From Hahellaceae bacterium (lineage in GTDB: Bacteria > Pseudomonadota > Gammaproteobacteria > Pseudomonadales > Oleiphilaceae), in NCBI GenBank assembly GCA_024234505.1, contig JACKOD010000001.1, positions 1 to 64,000 on the forward strand: a DNA stretch of 64,000 bases. The letters run 5' to 3'. The notes beneath the pieces were generated by a model. The model was given only the letters and a program-made list of their open reading frames with translations. It did no database searches and had not been told where the DNA came from. Positions 46,116 through 55,216 of the stretch are shown one piece after another (position 1 is the stretch's first letter; every line of letters starts with the position of its first letter). A program made the position numbers and the translations under genes.

Positions 46116-48434
46116 ATGACGTTATTTAAGCGGTTTTTGTGTGTTTGGCTGTTGCTGGCTGGATTGGTAACGACAGCAGCGGGTGAAGAGTTTGTTGTGG
46201 AGGATATACGCGTAGAAGGTCTACAGCGCGTATCTGCAGGTACCGTATTTACGTCTTTTCCTGTGAACGTGGGTGATAGTGTAGATAATGTCCGCCTAGC
46301 GGAGGCCGCCCGTTATCTATTTAAAACCGGACTTTTTACCGATGTCAGATTTGGACGCGAAGAGAGCGATCTGATTATTTCCGTCAGTGAACGGCCTTCA
46401 ATCAGCAAGATTGATATCGAGGGTAACAAGGATATCGCCAAGGATGACTTGCTGAAAGGGCTGAAAAATGCGGGAATGGCCGAAGGCCAGGTATTCAAGC
46501 GAATGACACTTGAAAAACTCGAACTTGAAATATTGCGCTCTTATGTTGCACAAGGCCGCTACAACGCGAGCGTGAAAGCGGAAGTTGAAAACCTGCCGCG
46601 CAATCGAGTGGCGATAAACCTGAAAATCCAGGAAGGCAAAATTTCTTCCATACAACACATTAATTTTGTTGGAAACAGTGCTTTTTCTGATGAGGAATTG
46701 CTGGATCTGATGGAGCTCAAAACGCCCGGGTTCTGGTCATTTATAACCAGCGATGACAAATATACTAAAGAGAAACTCAGTGGCGATATCGAGCGTATCC
46801 GTTCCTATTATCTGGATCGGGGTTATATCAAGTTCTCAATAGAATCCACTCAGGTGTCTGTTTCTCCAAGTAAAGAAGATGTATTTATTACCCTTAACAT
46901 TTCTGAAGGACCCAAGTACACCATCCGTGATGTAGATATCAAGGGTGATCTGGTTGTGCCGAAAGAAGAGTTGCAAAAGCTACTCGTGATAGAGCCGGGT
47001 GATACGTTTTCGCGTCAATATATGACGGCGGTTTCGGATATTATAGCCAAGCGGTTGGGGCGTGAGGGCTATACTTTTGCCAACGTGAATGCGATTCCCG
47101 AAACCCATGATGACAATACTGCATCCTTAACCTTTTTCGTTGACCCCGGTCGACGTACCTATGTTCGCAGAATCAATTTTAGCGGCAACATCAATACCAG
47201 TGACGAAGTCTTGCGGCAGGAAATGCGCCAAATGGAAGGGGCTTCTGCTTCGACTGATTTGATCGAAGCATCCAAAGCCAGATTGGAAAGACTTGGCTTT
47301 TTTAAAGATGTAAACGTAGAAACACCCTCAGTCCCCGGACAGCCTGATCAGATTGATGTGAACTATTCTGTTGAAGAGCAGCCATCGGGCAGTTTGTCAG
47401 CCAGTTTGGGTTATTCTCAATCAAGTGGCTTTATTCTTGGCTTCAGTATCGCGGAGAACAACTTTTTTGGTACCGGTAAAAGGGTCAGTACGGCCTTTAA
47501 TGCCAGTCGCTCGGTGAAAAGTGCAAAATTCTCCTATTTGAACCCTTACTACACTGTGGATGGCGTCAGTCGGGGCTTTAGTGTTTTTGCCAAACAGACT
47601 GACTTTGAGGAAGAGAATACCTCCGCTTATGTTTTGGATACCCTGGGTGCCTCGATGAACTTTGGTTATCCGATTGATAATTTTTCCAGGCTAAATTTTG
47701 GCGTGGGGATTACCAATAATCATGTTAAAACGGGTGATGAAGTCGCGTTAGACATCTCTGAATATATTGCTGACAATGGCGATACCTATACCTCCTTCCC
47801 GTTAACAGGCTCATGGAGCCGGAATACACTGAATAAGGGCATGTTTGCCACCTCCGGCTTATCGCAGAGTTTTTCAGTTGAAGTTTCTGCCCCAGGTGTC
47901 AGTGATCTTGAATACTATAAAGTCGGCTATGCTGCCAAATATTATTTCCCACTGACCAAAATGCACGAGTGGGTATTGCATGCCCGTTCAGAGGTTGGCT
48001 ACGGTCAAGGGTATGGAAAATATGATGAATTGCCGTTTTTCGAGAACTACTTTTCAGGCGGCTATGGATCGGTTCGTGGTTATGAGTCCAACTCCCTGGG
48101 GCGTCTCGCCAGACCACATCCTACAGATCAAAATGCACCGGATCCCTTCGGAGGGAATGTATTGGCCGAAGGATCACTTGAGTTGATTTTTCCAATCCCC
48201 TTTGTGAAAGATCAGCGTTCAATGCGTATGGCGTTGTTCTATGATGTAGGGAATGTTTTTGATACGACTCGTGGATTCAGCCCCGCACTGAATGAATTAC
48301 GGATGGCGGCCGGACTGGGCTTCCAGTGGTTGACGGCGATTGGCCCGCTGGGCTTTAGTTTGGGTTATCCTCTGAATGATGAGGAGGGAGATCAGACCCA
48401 GATCTTCCAGTTCTCGCTGGGGCAGCCGTTCTAG
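46116..48434 (+). CDS. bamA: Outer-membrane protein assembly factor BamA
   Basis: Core of the BAM complex inserting beta-barrel proteins. A signal peptide covers the first 23 residues (cleavage after TTAAG). Five POTRA domains follow (starts such as VVEDIRVEGLQRVS, SKIDIEGNKDI, IQHINFVGNSAF, YTIRDVDIKGD, YVRRINFSGN). From about residue 420 comes the 16-strand barrel with the L6 motif GSVRGYESNSLG and the C-terminal signature ending in Phe (LGQPF). Length of 772 is normal. The 219 bases before it hold no clear gene. Confidence 0.97.
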   Translation: MTLFKRFLCVWLLLAGLVTTAAGEEFVVEDIRVEGLQRVSAGTVFTSFPVNVGDSVDNVRLAEAARYLFKTGLFTDVRFGREESDLIISVSERPSISKIDIEGNKDIAKDDLLKGLKNAGMAEGQVFKRMTLEKLELEILRSYVAQGRYNASVKAEVENLPRNRVAINLKIQEGKISSIQHINFVGNSAFSDEELLDLMELKTPGFWSFITSDDKYTKEKLSGDIERIRSYYLDRGYIKFSIESTQVSVSPSKEDVFITLNISEGPKYTIRDVDIKGDLVVPKEELQKLLVIEPGDTFSRQYMTAVSDIIAKRLGREGYTFANVNAIPETHDDNTASLTFFVDPGRRTYVRRINFSGNINTSDEVLRQEMRQMEGASASTDLIEASKARLERLGFFKDVNVETPSVPGQPDQIDVNYSVEEQPSGSLSASLGYSQSSGFILGFSIAENNFFGTGKRVSTAFNASRSVKSAKFSYLNPYYTVDGVSRGFSVFAKQTDFEEENTSAYVLDTLGASMNFGYPIDNFSRLNFGVGITNNHVKTGDEVALDISEYIADNGDTYTSFPLTGSWSRNTLNKGMFATSGLSQSFSVEVSAPGVSDLEYYKVGYAAKYYFPLTKMHEWVLHARSEVGYGQGYGKYDELPFFENYFSGGYGSVRGYESNSLGRLARPHPTDQNAPDPFGGNVLAEGSLELIFPIPFVKDQRSMRMALFYDVGNVFDTTRGFSPALNELRMAAGLGFQWLTAIGPLGFSLGYPLNDEEGDQTQIFQFSLGQPF

Positions 48435-48583
48435 TGAGCGTTGTGTGCGCGGATAAGTCAGAGCACTATTGGATTGGTGGGATAGTGTAAAACATTTTTT
48501 TGTTGTACCCGTTTGGTGTCAACGAATTTCCTGAGCAGGAAGACTATAGGTCCCAATCGGGACGACATAAACTGGAGAAAATT

Positions 48584-49087
48584 ATGAAAAGAAGAAACTG
48601 GTTAGCGGTAGCGGGTGGATTGATGCTTTCTGCGACAGCAATGGCCGATCTCAAAGTTGCGGTGATTGATGTGCGCTCAGCGCTTTTTACGTCTGACGCA
48701 GCCAAGGAATTCAGTAAGTCGTTGATGGATGAGTTCAAAACTCAGGAAATGGAAGTACGCTCTGTTCAGGAAGAGGGTGCCAAACTTCAGGAGCGACTGA
48801 AAAAAGACGCGGCGATCATGAGCGACGCGGAACGCAATAAGTTGATTGCCGATCTTGAAGAAAAAGCAAAGGAATTTAAATATTTGAGAAGTAAGCTTGA
48901 TGCCGCGATCAACGCGCGCAAGCAGGAATTTCTGCAAACCACCAAGCCCAAAGTAGACAAAGTACTTGAAGCAATGGTGAAAGAGAGCAAATTGGATGTG
49001 ATTCTGCCCAGAGAGGCTGTGATCTATGCCAAGCCAGAGTTGGATATGACGGCTAAGCTGATTGAAAAACTCAACAAAGCGAAGTAA
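48584..49087 (+). CDS. skp: Periplasmic chaperone Skp/OmpH
   Basis: Trimeric periplasmic chaperone that holds unfolded outer-membrane proteins for BamA. The signal peptide is MKRRNWLAVAGGLMLSATAMA, followed by DLKVAVIDVRSALF and a long charged coiled coil (residues about 45-125). ATG 48584 is preferred because GGAG precedes it and the signal peptide begins there; the upstream open frame is not protein-like. About 167 residues. Confidence 0.94.
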   Translation: MKRRNWLAVAGGLMLSATAMADLKVAVIDVRSALFTSDAAKEFSKSLMDEFKTQEMEVRSVQEEGAKLQERLKKDAAIMSDAERNKLIADLEEKAKEFKYLRSKLDAAINARKQEFLQTTKPKVDKVLEAMVKESKLDVILPREAVIYAKPELDMTAKLIEKLNKAK

Positions 49088-49119
49088 TCCGTTTTTAAAA
49101 ATAATTGAATAGAAGCCCG

Positions 49120-49146
49120 GCCCGCTGATGTATTTGCGGGCTTTTG
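49120..49146 (+). terminator. Hairpin with T-run between skp and lpxD
   Basis: GCCCGC and GCGGGC arms with a 10-base loop, followed by TTTT, 33 bases after skp. Probably an attenuator because lpxD starts 22 bases later. Confidence 0.6.
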
Positions 49147-49167
49147 ATTATTTGGAAGGATGTGTCG

Positions 49168-50217
49168 ATGGCAGCAACTGCTTCCTACCCATTGAAGCAA
49201 CTTGCCGAGTTACTGGGTGCTGAGTTGAGGGGTGATCCCGAGACAATCATCTCCGGTCTCGCAACGTTGCAAACCGCAAAGCCTGGTCAAGTCGCTTTTT
49301 TGGCTAACCCTGTGTACGCGAAATATCTTACTGATACACAAGCGTCTGCCGTGATTGTGCATGCCAGGCAGGCAAATGATTGTCCTGTGAGCGCGCTGGT
49401 GATGGATAACCCCTATCTGGGGTACGCGAAGTTAAGTCACCTGTTTGACACCGCCCCAAAGCGTAGCCCCGGTATTGATCCCACAGCGACTGTGGCCAAT
49501 TGCGCACAGGTGGCAAGCAGTGCTTTTGTCGGGCCGAATGCAGTCATTTCTGCTCATGCGGTGATTGGTGAAAATGTGGTGATTGAGGCGGGCGTGTATG
49601 TGGGGGATCATGCTGTAGTGGGCGATGATTCACGCATTATGGCCAATGCCGTGATTTACCACGAAGTGATGATAGGGCAGCGCTGTGTGGTTCACGGGGG
49701 GGCCGTAATTGGTTCAGATGGATTCGGGTTTGCCCCAACCGGTAAGGGCTGGTCTAAAATTGCACAGATTGGCAGTGTCGTGCTGGGCAATGATATCGAA
49801 ATAGGGGCCAACACGACGATAGATCGCGGTGCGCTGGATAATACAACTATTGCGGATGGTGTCATTGTCGACAACCTTGTTCAGATTGCGCACAACGTTC
49901 AGATTGGCGAAAACACGGCTATCGCAGGGTGCTCGGCCATTGCGGGCAGTACCCGCATTGGAAAGAATTGTGTGATCGGGGGGGGGTGCGGTATCAGCGG
50001 TCATCTGGAAATCACTGACGGCGTACATTTGACCGGTACGACCATGGTGACCAGTCATATTCGGGAGCCTGGCCTATACTCATCGGGTACCTCGTTTGGT
50101 ACCAATGCAGATTGGCGAAAAGCGGTTGTACGCTTCTGGCAGCTCAATGATTTAGCTAAGCGGCTGAAAGGCCTGGAAAATAACGTTCGCACCTATCTTT
50201 CCGGAAACGACCGGTAG
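49168..50217 (+). CDS. lpxD: UDP-3-O-(3-hydroxyacyl)glucosamine N-acyltransferase
   Basis: Adds the second hydroxyacyl chain in lipid A synthesis. An N-terminal uridine-binding domain ([35 protein letters not shown]) precedes a left-handed beta helix ([18 protein letters not shown] and many repeats). The active-site His lies in the [22 protein letters not shown] to [15 protein letters not shown] section. ATG 49168 with GGAAGGA upstream gives 349 residues. Confidence 0.95.
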   Translation: MAATASYPLKQLAELLGAELRGDPETIISGLATLQTAKPGQVAFLANPVYAKYLTDTQASAVIVHARQANDCPVSALVMDNPYLGYAKLSHLFDTAPKRSPGIDPTATVANCAQVASSAFVGPNAVISAHAVIGENVVIEAGVYVGDHAVVGDDSRIMANAVIYHEVMIGQRCVVHGGAVIGSDGFGFAPTGKGWSKIAQIGSVVLGNDIEIGANTTIDRGALDNTTIADGVIVDNLVQIAHNVQIGENTAIAGCSAIAGSTRIGKNCVIGGGCGISGHLEITDGVHLTGTTMVTSHIREPGLYSSGTSFGTNADWRKAVVRFWQLNDLAKRLKGLENNVRTYLSGNDR

Positions 50218-50227
50218 ACGCCGTCTG

Positions 50228-50713
50228 ATGACGGATGCGGCCTATGACCCTAGTGTGGTTGGCGTAAGCATTACTATGATGAATATTAACGAAATACTGG
50301 AATATTTACCCCATCGTTATCCATTTTTGCTGGTGGACCGGGTGACCGAGATTGAGGTGGGGCGACGTATTATTGGTTATAAAAATGTCACGATGAACGA
50401 ACCTTTTTTTACCGGCCATTTTCCGGGCAAGCCCATTATGCCGGGTGTGTTGATTCTGGAAGCCATGGCGCAGGTTTCGGGCATTCTGGGTTTTGTTACC
50501 AACAACAAGAAGCCTTGTGACGGGGTTGTACATTATTTTGCTGGTTCAAACCGGGTTCGTTTTAAGCGTCCGGTGTTGCCCGGAGACCGTTTGTATCTGG
50601 AATCTGACTTCATCGCAGACAAACATAGCATCTGGAAATTTGATTGCCGTGCGCTTGTTGATGGAGAAGTGGTGTGTGTTGCCGAAATTATGACTGCTGA
50701 GAGGCCTGCCTAA
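50228..50713 (+). CDS. fabZ: 3-hydroxyacyl-ACP dehydratase FabZ
   Basis: Dehydrates 3-hydroxyacyl-ACP in fatty-acid elongation. Hot-dog fold with catalytic His in [25 protein letters not shown] (His64 and Glu78 counted from 50228). The Pseudomonas protein begins at the equivalent of [17 protein letters not shown], so ATG 50276 may be the true start, giving 145 residues; ATG 50228 has no better ribosome site. Its stop overlaps the lpxA start (TAATG). Confidence 0.95.
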   Translation: MTDAAYDPSVVGVSITMMNINEILEYLPHRYPFLLVDRVTEIEVGRRIIGYKNVTMNEPFFTGHFPGKPIMPGVLILEAMAQVSGILGFVTNNKKPCDGVVHYFAGSNRVRFKRPVLPGDRLYLESDFIADKHSIWKFDCRALVDGEVVCVAEIMTAERPA

Positions 50714-51486
50714 TGTCTGTACATCCTCAAGCTATTGTTGATCCGTCTGCTGTATTGGCAAACGATGTTGAGGTCGGTCCCTGGAGCTATATTGGTCCCG
50801 GGGTGGAAATTGATTCCGGTACGGTGATTCATTCCCATGTGGTGATTAAGGGGCCCACTCGTATCGGTAAGAACAACCGTATTTTCCAGTTTTCGAGTGT
50901 GGGAGAGGATTGCCAGGATAAAAAATACCAGGGCGAACTCACACGTCTGGAAATCGGGGATAACAATGTTATTAGAGAAAACTGCACGATACACCGGGGC
51001 ACGATTCAGGATGAGGGTGTCACGCGGATAGGCAGCAATAATCTTCTGATGGCCTATGTTCATGTGGCTCACGACTGTGTTGTAGGAGACAACATTATTC
51101 TCGCGAATAATGCCACACTGGCAGGACATGTCCATGTGGGTGATCACGCCATTTTGGGCGGGGGCACCATGGTGCACCAGTTTTGTCACATTGGTGTTCA
51201 CAGTATGTGTGCTGGTGGCAGCATTGTGCTTCGCGATGTGCCTGCCTACATCATGGCCAGCGGACAATCTGCGGACGCGCATGGACTGAATTCCGAAGGA
51301 CTGAAACGTCGGGGATTTTCCAAAGAGGCACTTTTAGAGTTGAAGCGCGCTTATAAAGTGATTTTTCGACAGGGACTGACTCTGGCTCAAGCCATTGAGG
51401 CGCTGACACCGGTCGCTCAAAATGTACCGGAAGTGTCCGTATTGCTGGACTCTTTGAAAGATTCACAACGCGGCATTATTCGCTGA
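50713..51486 (+). CDS. lpxA: UDP-N-acetylglucosamine O-acyltransferase
   Basis: First step of lipid A synthesis. Left-handed beta-helix trimer with start [22 protein letters not shown] in outline, the GEDCQDKKYQGELTRLEIGDNN motif, catalytic His in YVHVAHDCVVGDN, and the GLNSEGLKRRGFS C-terminal helix start. Length of 257 residues fits. Coupled to fabZ by a one-base overlap. Confidence 0.97.
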   Translation: MSVHPQAIVDPSAVLANDVEVGPWSYIGPGVEIDSGTVIHSHVVIKGPTRIGKNNRIFQFSSVGEDCQDKKYQGELTRLEIGDNNVIRENCTIHRGTIQDEGVTRIGSNNLLMAYVHVAHDCVVGDNIILANNATLAGHVHVGDHAILGGGTMVHQFCHIGVHSMCAGGSIVLRDVPAYIMASGQSADAHGLNSEGLKRRGFSKEALLELKRAYKVIFRQGLTLAQAIEALTPVAQNVPEVSVLLDSLKDSQRGIIR

Positions 51487-51499
51487 TTGCGTTGCGGGT

Positions 51500-52732
51500 A
51501 TGACGGATAAAAATTACATGGAACAAACTTCACCAAACAGCCGCACTATCCGCATCGGAATGGTCGCCGGTGAAATTTCAGGCGACATTTTGGGCTCCGG
51601 GTTAATGCGGGCGCTGAAGCAGCGTTATCCGAATGCCGTATTCGAAGGGATTGGCGGGCCACAGATGCTGGCAGAAGGCTTTAATAGTCACGTTCCGATG
51701 GAACGCCTGTCGGTGATGGGGCTGGTGGAGGTTCTGGGACGAATATTTGAACTGATTGGCATTCGGCGCCGGTTGCGTGATTATTTCCTCGAAAATCCGC
51801 CTGAGGTGTTTATTGGTATCGATGCTCCTGACTTTACGCTGGGTTTGGAAGGCGCGCTGCATGCACAGGGGATTCCCACTGTCCATTATGTCAGTCCGTC
51901 AGTCTGGGCATGGCGCCAGAAACGCATCTTCAAAATTGCCCGTTCGGTGGATTTGATGCTCACGCTGTTCCCGTTTGAAGCGCGGTTTTATGAAGAGCAT
52001 AAAGTGCCGGTAAGATTTGTCGGGCATCCTCTGGCAGACCTGATTCCGATGCAGCCTTCGAAACAGGAGGCTCGACACGCACTGGGTGTTGGTCAAGCGG
52101 CAACGGGGAACAATGAGTGTTTGTACGTGGGGTTGCTTCCCGGTAGTCGCGGGGGTGAGATTCACTATTTGGGGGAAGTTTTTATCGAGGCTGCGCGCAG
52201 GATCTATGCTCAACAACCCAATGTGCAGTTTTTGCTCCCCTATGTTAACGAAGCCCGAAAATCGCAAATTAGCGAAATTATTAGTCGCCTGGGGCAAGGT
52301 TTACCGATTCATCTGGTAGATGGGCGGTCCCGTGAGGTGATGGCCGCGAGCGATGTTATCTTGCTAGCATCAGGTACCGCTACGCTCGAAGCCATGTTAA
52401 TGAAGCGCCCGATGGTTGTGGCTTATCGCATGGCGGCCTTAACGTATTTTTTGATGAAGCGTCTGATTAGAGTTCCTTATGTTGCGTTGCCCAATCTGTT
52501 GGCAGGGAAAGCGCTGGTTCCAGAGCTGATTCAGGCACAGGCGTCGCCGGTTAATCTGGCCAATGCGGTGCTGGAGCGTCTGACGAACGAGTCCCGACAA
52601 CAGGCCATTAGTGCGCAGTTCAGTGAAATTCACAAACAATTGAGGCGCGGGGCCAGTGAGCAGGCGGCAGATGCAGTGGCGAATTTGATTGAGATGCGAA
52701 TGACTGAGACGAAATCTGTGGTGCATAGCTGA
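51500..52732 (+). CDS. lpxB: Lipid A disaccharide synthase
   Basis: GT19 enzyme joining UDP-diacylglucosamine and lipid [19 protein letters not shown] is the N-terminal motif; [64 protein letters not shown] and [21 protein letters not shown] follow. Length of 410 fits. The stop overlaps the rnhB start by one base. Confidence 0.97.
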   Translation: MTDKNYMEQTSPNSRTIRIGMVAGEISGDILGSGLMRALKQRYPNAVFEGIGGPQMLAEGFNSHVPMERLSVMGLVEVLGRIFELIGIRRRLRDYFLENPPEVFIGIDAPDFTLGLEGALHAQGIPTVHYVSPSVWAWRQKRIFKIARSVDLMLTLFPFEARFYEEHKVPVRFVGHPLADLIPMQPSKQEARHALGVGQAATGNNECLYVGLLPGSRGGEIHYLGEVFIEAARRIYAQQPNVQFLLPYVNEARKSQISEIISRLGQGLPIHLVDGRSREVMAASDVILLASGTATLEAMLMKRPMVVAYRMAALTYFLMKRLIRVPYVALPNLLAGKALVPELIQAQASPVNLANAVLERLTNESRQQAISAQFSEIHKQLRRGASEQAADAVANLIEMRMTETKSVVHS

Positions 52733-53352
52733 TGTTTGAACCCTTTGTCAGTCGTTATCAGGGGCACCTGGTTGCCGGTGTCGACGAAGTGGGGCGTGGT
52801 CCTTTAGCGGGAGCGGTGGTGACGGCTGCAGTCATACTTGACCCTGCGAATCCTATTAAAGGCTTGACCGACTCCAAAAAGTTGACAGACAAAAAGCGTG
52901 AAGCGCTGTTCCCGGAAATATGTGAAAAAGCACTCGCGTGGTCACTGGGGCGTGCGGAAGTCGAAGAAATAGACCGGCTGAATATATTTCAGGCAACGAT
53001 GCTGGCAATGCAGCGTGCTATTTCGGGTTTGAAGATTGCTCCAGAGCATGTCCTGATTGATGGTAATCATTGCCCAACGTTGGATGTCAGTTCAGAAGCC
53101 GTGGTAAAAGGCGATTTAAGAGTGGACTGTATTAGTGCCGCATCTATTTTGGCGAAGGTTGTCCGCGATAGGGAGATGGTTTTGCTGGATCAACAGTATC
53201 CCGGTTATGGTTTGGCGGGTCACAAGGGATATCCCACCCGACAGCATGTAGAGGCCTTGAACCTGTTGGGGGTGACGCCCATTCACCGCCGTTCTTTTGC
53301 GCCGGTTAGAAATGCACTGGATATAAAGCCAATAAATTTATCATTATTCTGA
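52732..53352 (+). CDS. rnhB: Ribonuclease HII
   Basis: Removes ribonucleotides from [24 protein letters not shown] carries Asp18 and Glu19; [22 protein letters not shown], and [16 protein letters not shown] follow with the further Asp ligands, and the C-terminal [15 protein letters not shown]. Length of 206 fits. The usual end of the lpx block; dnaE, often next, is not present here. Confidence 0.96.
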   Translation: MFEPFVSRYQGHLVAGVDEVGRGPLAGAVVTAAVILDPANPIKGLTDSKKLTDKKREALFPEICEKALAWSLGRAEVEEIDRLNIFQATMLAMQRAISGLKIAPEHVLIDGNHCPTLDVSSEAVVKGDLRVDCISAASILAKVVRDREMVLLDQQYPGYGLAGHKGYPTRQHVEALNLLGVTPIHRRSFAPVRNALDIKPINLSLF

Positions 53353-53396
53353 ATAGCCTGTTTATACCGGGTGAAAAGCGGGTTGGAGTGAGATCT

Positions 53397-54113
53397 ATGG
53401 AAAGTAATCAAGATACGCAGGCGTTTTTGAAGTCAGAAATCGAGCGAAGTCAGCCGCGCAATATACTTCAAATGGGGTTAGGTGGGGTTGACGAGACGTT
53501 GATGATTGCTGACTTGCTGGAGCAAGTTTCAGGCGCAGCGTTAACCTTGATCGAATCGCCTGCCGGTAAAGCATTGAAACAGGATAAAGATGCCCGTACC
53601 AAACTGAATGCGCTCTGTGAGCGGGCATCTGTGGAGCGTATCGGTGCGCCCTTTGATGAAGTGTTACCTGACTTTTACTTTCAGCATCACTGTTGGGATA
53701 TGGTCATTGTTAACCCGTTGGAGCGCTTTGATCAGGCACTGGTAGCTTTATATTATCTCGACAAAATGCTGCTGTCTCAGGGGAGCTTGCTGTTGTGGGG
53801 GACTGATACCCCGGTCATGGCGAAGGTTTGCCATCATTTACAAAGCGAAAGTGGTTATATCCTCATAGAGCAGTCGGATAAGGCTAATCGAGCTCGTCCT
53901 TTAAAGACCAAACTTTTAAAGCAGGTATTGGATCGTGCACCTGCCTGGATTCGGCGATTGGCCCATTCCACTTTGAATCCTCAATTGCTGGGTGAAGAAA
54001 AGCCGGGTGGAGAAATTGTTTATGGCGAGGCCGTGTTACTCAGAAAGCCGTTACCTGAAAATGAATCGGATATGGATTTTGATACCTTGTTGGCGGTGCT
54101 TTCCAAGGAATGA
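53397..54113 (+). CDS. Putative class I methyltransferase-like protein
   Basis: About 238 residues, not assigned to a named family. The order of strands resembles a Rossmann methyltransferase: NILQMGLGGVDETL (possible SAM loop), ALTLIESPAG (acidic end of strand 2), CWDMVIVNPLERFDQALVALYYLDKML and GSLLLWGTDTPVMAKVCHHLQ. The later half (KTKLLKQVLDRAPAWIRRLAHSTLNPQL) is basic. ATG 53397 with GGAG upstream is chosen. It follows rnhB by 44 bases. The typical GxGxG loop is not fully present, so methyltransferase activity is a guess. Confidence 0.5.
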   Translation: MESNQDTQAFLKSEIERSQPRNILQMGLGGVDETLMIADLLEQVSGAALTLIESPAGKALKQDKDARTKLNALCERASVERIGAPFDEVLPDFYFQHHCWDMVIVNPLERFDQALVALYYLDKMLLSQGSLLLWGTDTPVMAKVCHHLQSESGYILIEQSDKANRARPLKTKLLKQVLDRAPAWIRRLAHSTLNPQLLGEEKPGGEIVYGEAVLLRKPLPENESDMDFDTLLAVLSKE

Positions 54114-54161
54114 TAATTTGTAAGGCTGTGGGATGAATTGTCCCTGGCGATTAGAATAATA

Positions 54162-54193
54162 GAAAAGCTCCCGATTCCGGGAGTTTCTTTTTT
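54162..54193 (+). terminator. Rho-independent terminator
   Basis: GCTCCCG-ATTC-CGGGAGT hairpin with flanking A/T pairs followed by a run of T, 49 bases after the methyltransferase-like gene. Confidence 0.85.
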
Positions 54194-54246
54194 GTACATA
54201 AATTTACCGGGCTGATGAGCAGATTTCAGGCAAGGAGCACTCGCCG

Positions 54247-54552
54247 ATGAAGGTCATTGATCATGCGCCACAATGGTGGTTTTTATTTGCCGATAATGAC
54301 GATTTAATTCTGGATGTGAACTGTAATCATAGCTTTATTGGCTACACATTCACCATTTGTCTCGATGATGCGGAGCGTAAAATGTACAGGGCGCAGGGGC
54401 GAGACTATATCGATACGTTAGCTCGGGCTATTCATGACTCGGTGCCGATTCTGGAAAAAAGCAATTCTATCTATAAAGGCCGGCATATCGGCAATGAGTT
54501 TCAGGATGAGGCGCTTGTGGCGATACAGGAATGGCGTGCATTAAATACTTGA
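54247..54552 (+). CDS. Hypothetical protein, 101 residues
   Basis: Not recognised as a named family. Sequence features: MKVIDHAPQWWFLFADNDDLILDVNCNHSF in outline (aromatic, then a predicted strand), GYTFTICLDDAERKMYRAQGRDYIDTLARAIHDSVP, and a final helix EALVAIQEWRAL. It is a soluble, acidic protein. It is a single gene between two terminators, so it is transcribed alone. Codon use is like that of its neighbours. Confidence 0.65.
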   Translation: MKVIDHAPQWWFLFADNDDLILDVNCNHSFIGYTFTICLDDAERKMYRAQGRDYIDTLARAIHDSVPILEKSNSIYKGRHIGNEFQDEALVAIQEWRALNT

Positions 54553-54601
54553 TGCCGACGAGTGATGAAAGCTGCAAAAGAAAGGAATAACACGGGAAAC
54601 T

Positions 54602-54635
54602 AAAAATCCGGGGTCATTACTGACGCCGGATTTTT
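54602..54635. terminator. Bidirectional terminator between the 101-residue gene and fdxA
   Basis: AAAAATCCGG...CCGGATTTTT with inner GTCA/TGAC pairing; A-run and T-run on opposite sides allow use from both strands. Confidence 0.88.
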
Positions 54636-54724
54636 AGTTATCCATGCCAGGATACGCTCATCTAAGGTAAGACAGGGAATAATGGTGCTGCCTGTCTACG
54701 GCTATCCACAAGCGTATTGAGGGC

Positions 54725-55048
54725 TTATTTTTCGAGAAGCTTAAACTTGTCTGCGACGCCATCCCACTCTGCGGCATCGGGTAGGGCATCTTTCTTTTCG
54801 CTGATATTAGGCCATTTACGGCAAAGTTCAGCATTAATCTCTACAAATTTTACCTGATCTGCAGGAAGCTCATCTTCCGAGAAGATCGCATTGGCAGGGC
54901 ATTCCGGCTCGCAGAGGGCACAGTCGATACACTCGTCGGGGTCGATAACGAGAAAGTTAGGGCCTTCATAGAAACAATCGACCGGGCATACTTCCACACA
55001 ATCGGTATATTTGCATTTAATACAGTTTTCGGTAACAACAAAAGCCAT
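54725..55048 (-). CDS. fdxA: Seven-iron ferredoxin FdxA
   Basis: Electron carrier with one [3Fe-4S] and one [4Fe-4S] cluster. Cysteine spacing [18 protein letters not shown] and [17 protein letters not shown] is the FdxA type of Pseudomonas and Azotobacter, and the C-terminal extension from AELCRKWP onward is typical. Length of 107 fits. AAGGAG precedes ATG 55048. It lies next to mutS, as in Pseudomonas. Confidence 0.95.
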   Translation of the reverse strand: MAFVVTENCIKCKYTDCVEVCPVDCFYEGPNFLVIDPDECIDCALCEPECPANAIFSEDELPADQVKFVEINAELCRKWPNISEKKDALPDAAEWDGVADKFKLLEK

Positions 55049-55216
55049 CCTGTTCTCCTTCGCTCTCTCATTATGCGTAATTAGCTAACACGTTGATAAC
55101 TTTAAAGGCTACCTGGAAATCCATACGCCTTTGATTATAAACCTTATCTGACGGGTCAGGTATTTTAGAGGCTGACTCCGGGGGCTGCAAGCCTCGTGTC
55201 AGCCGGGCCCACGGGG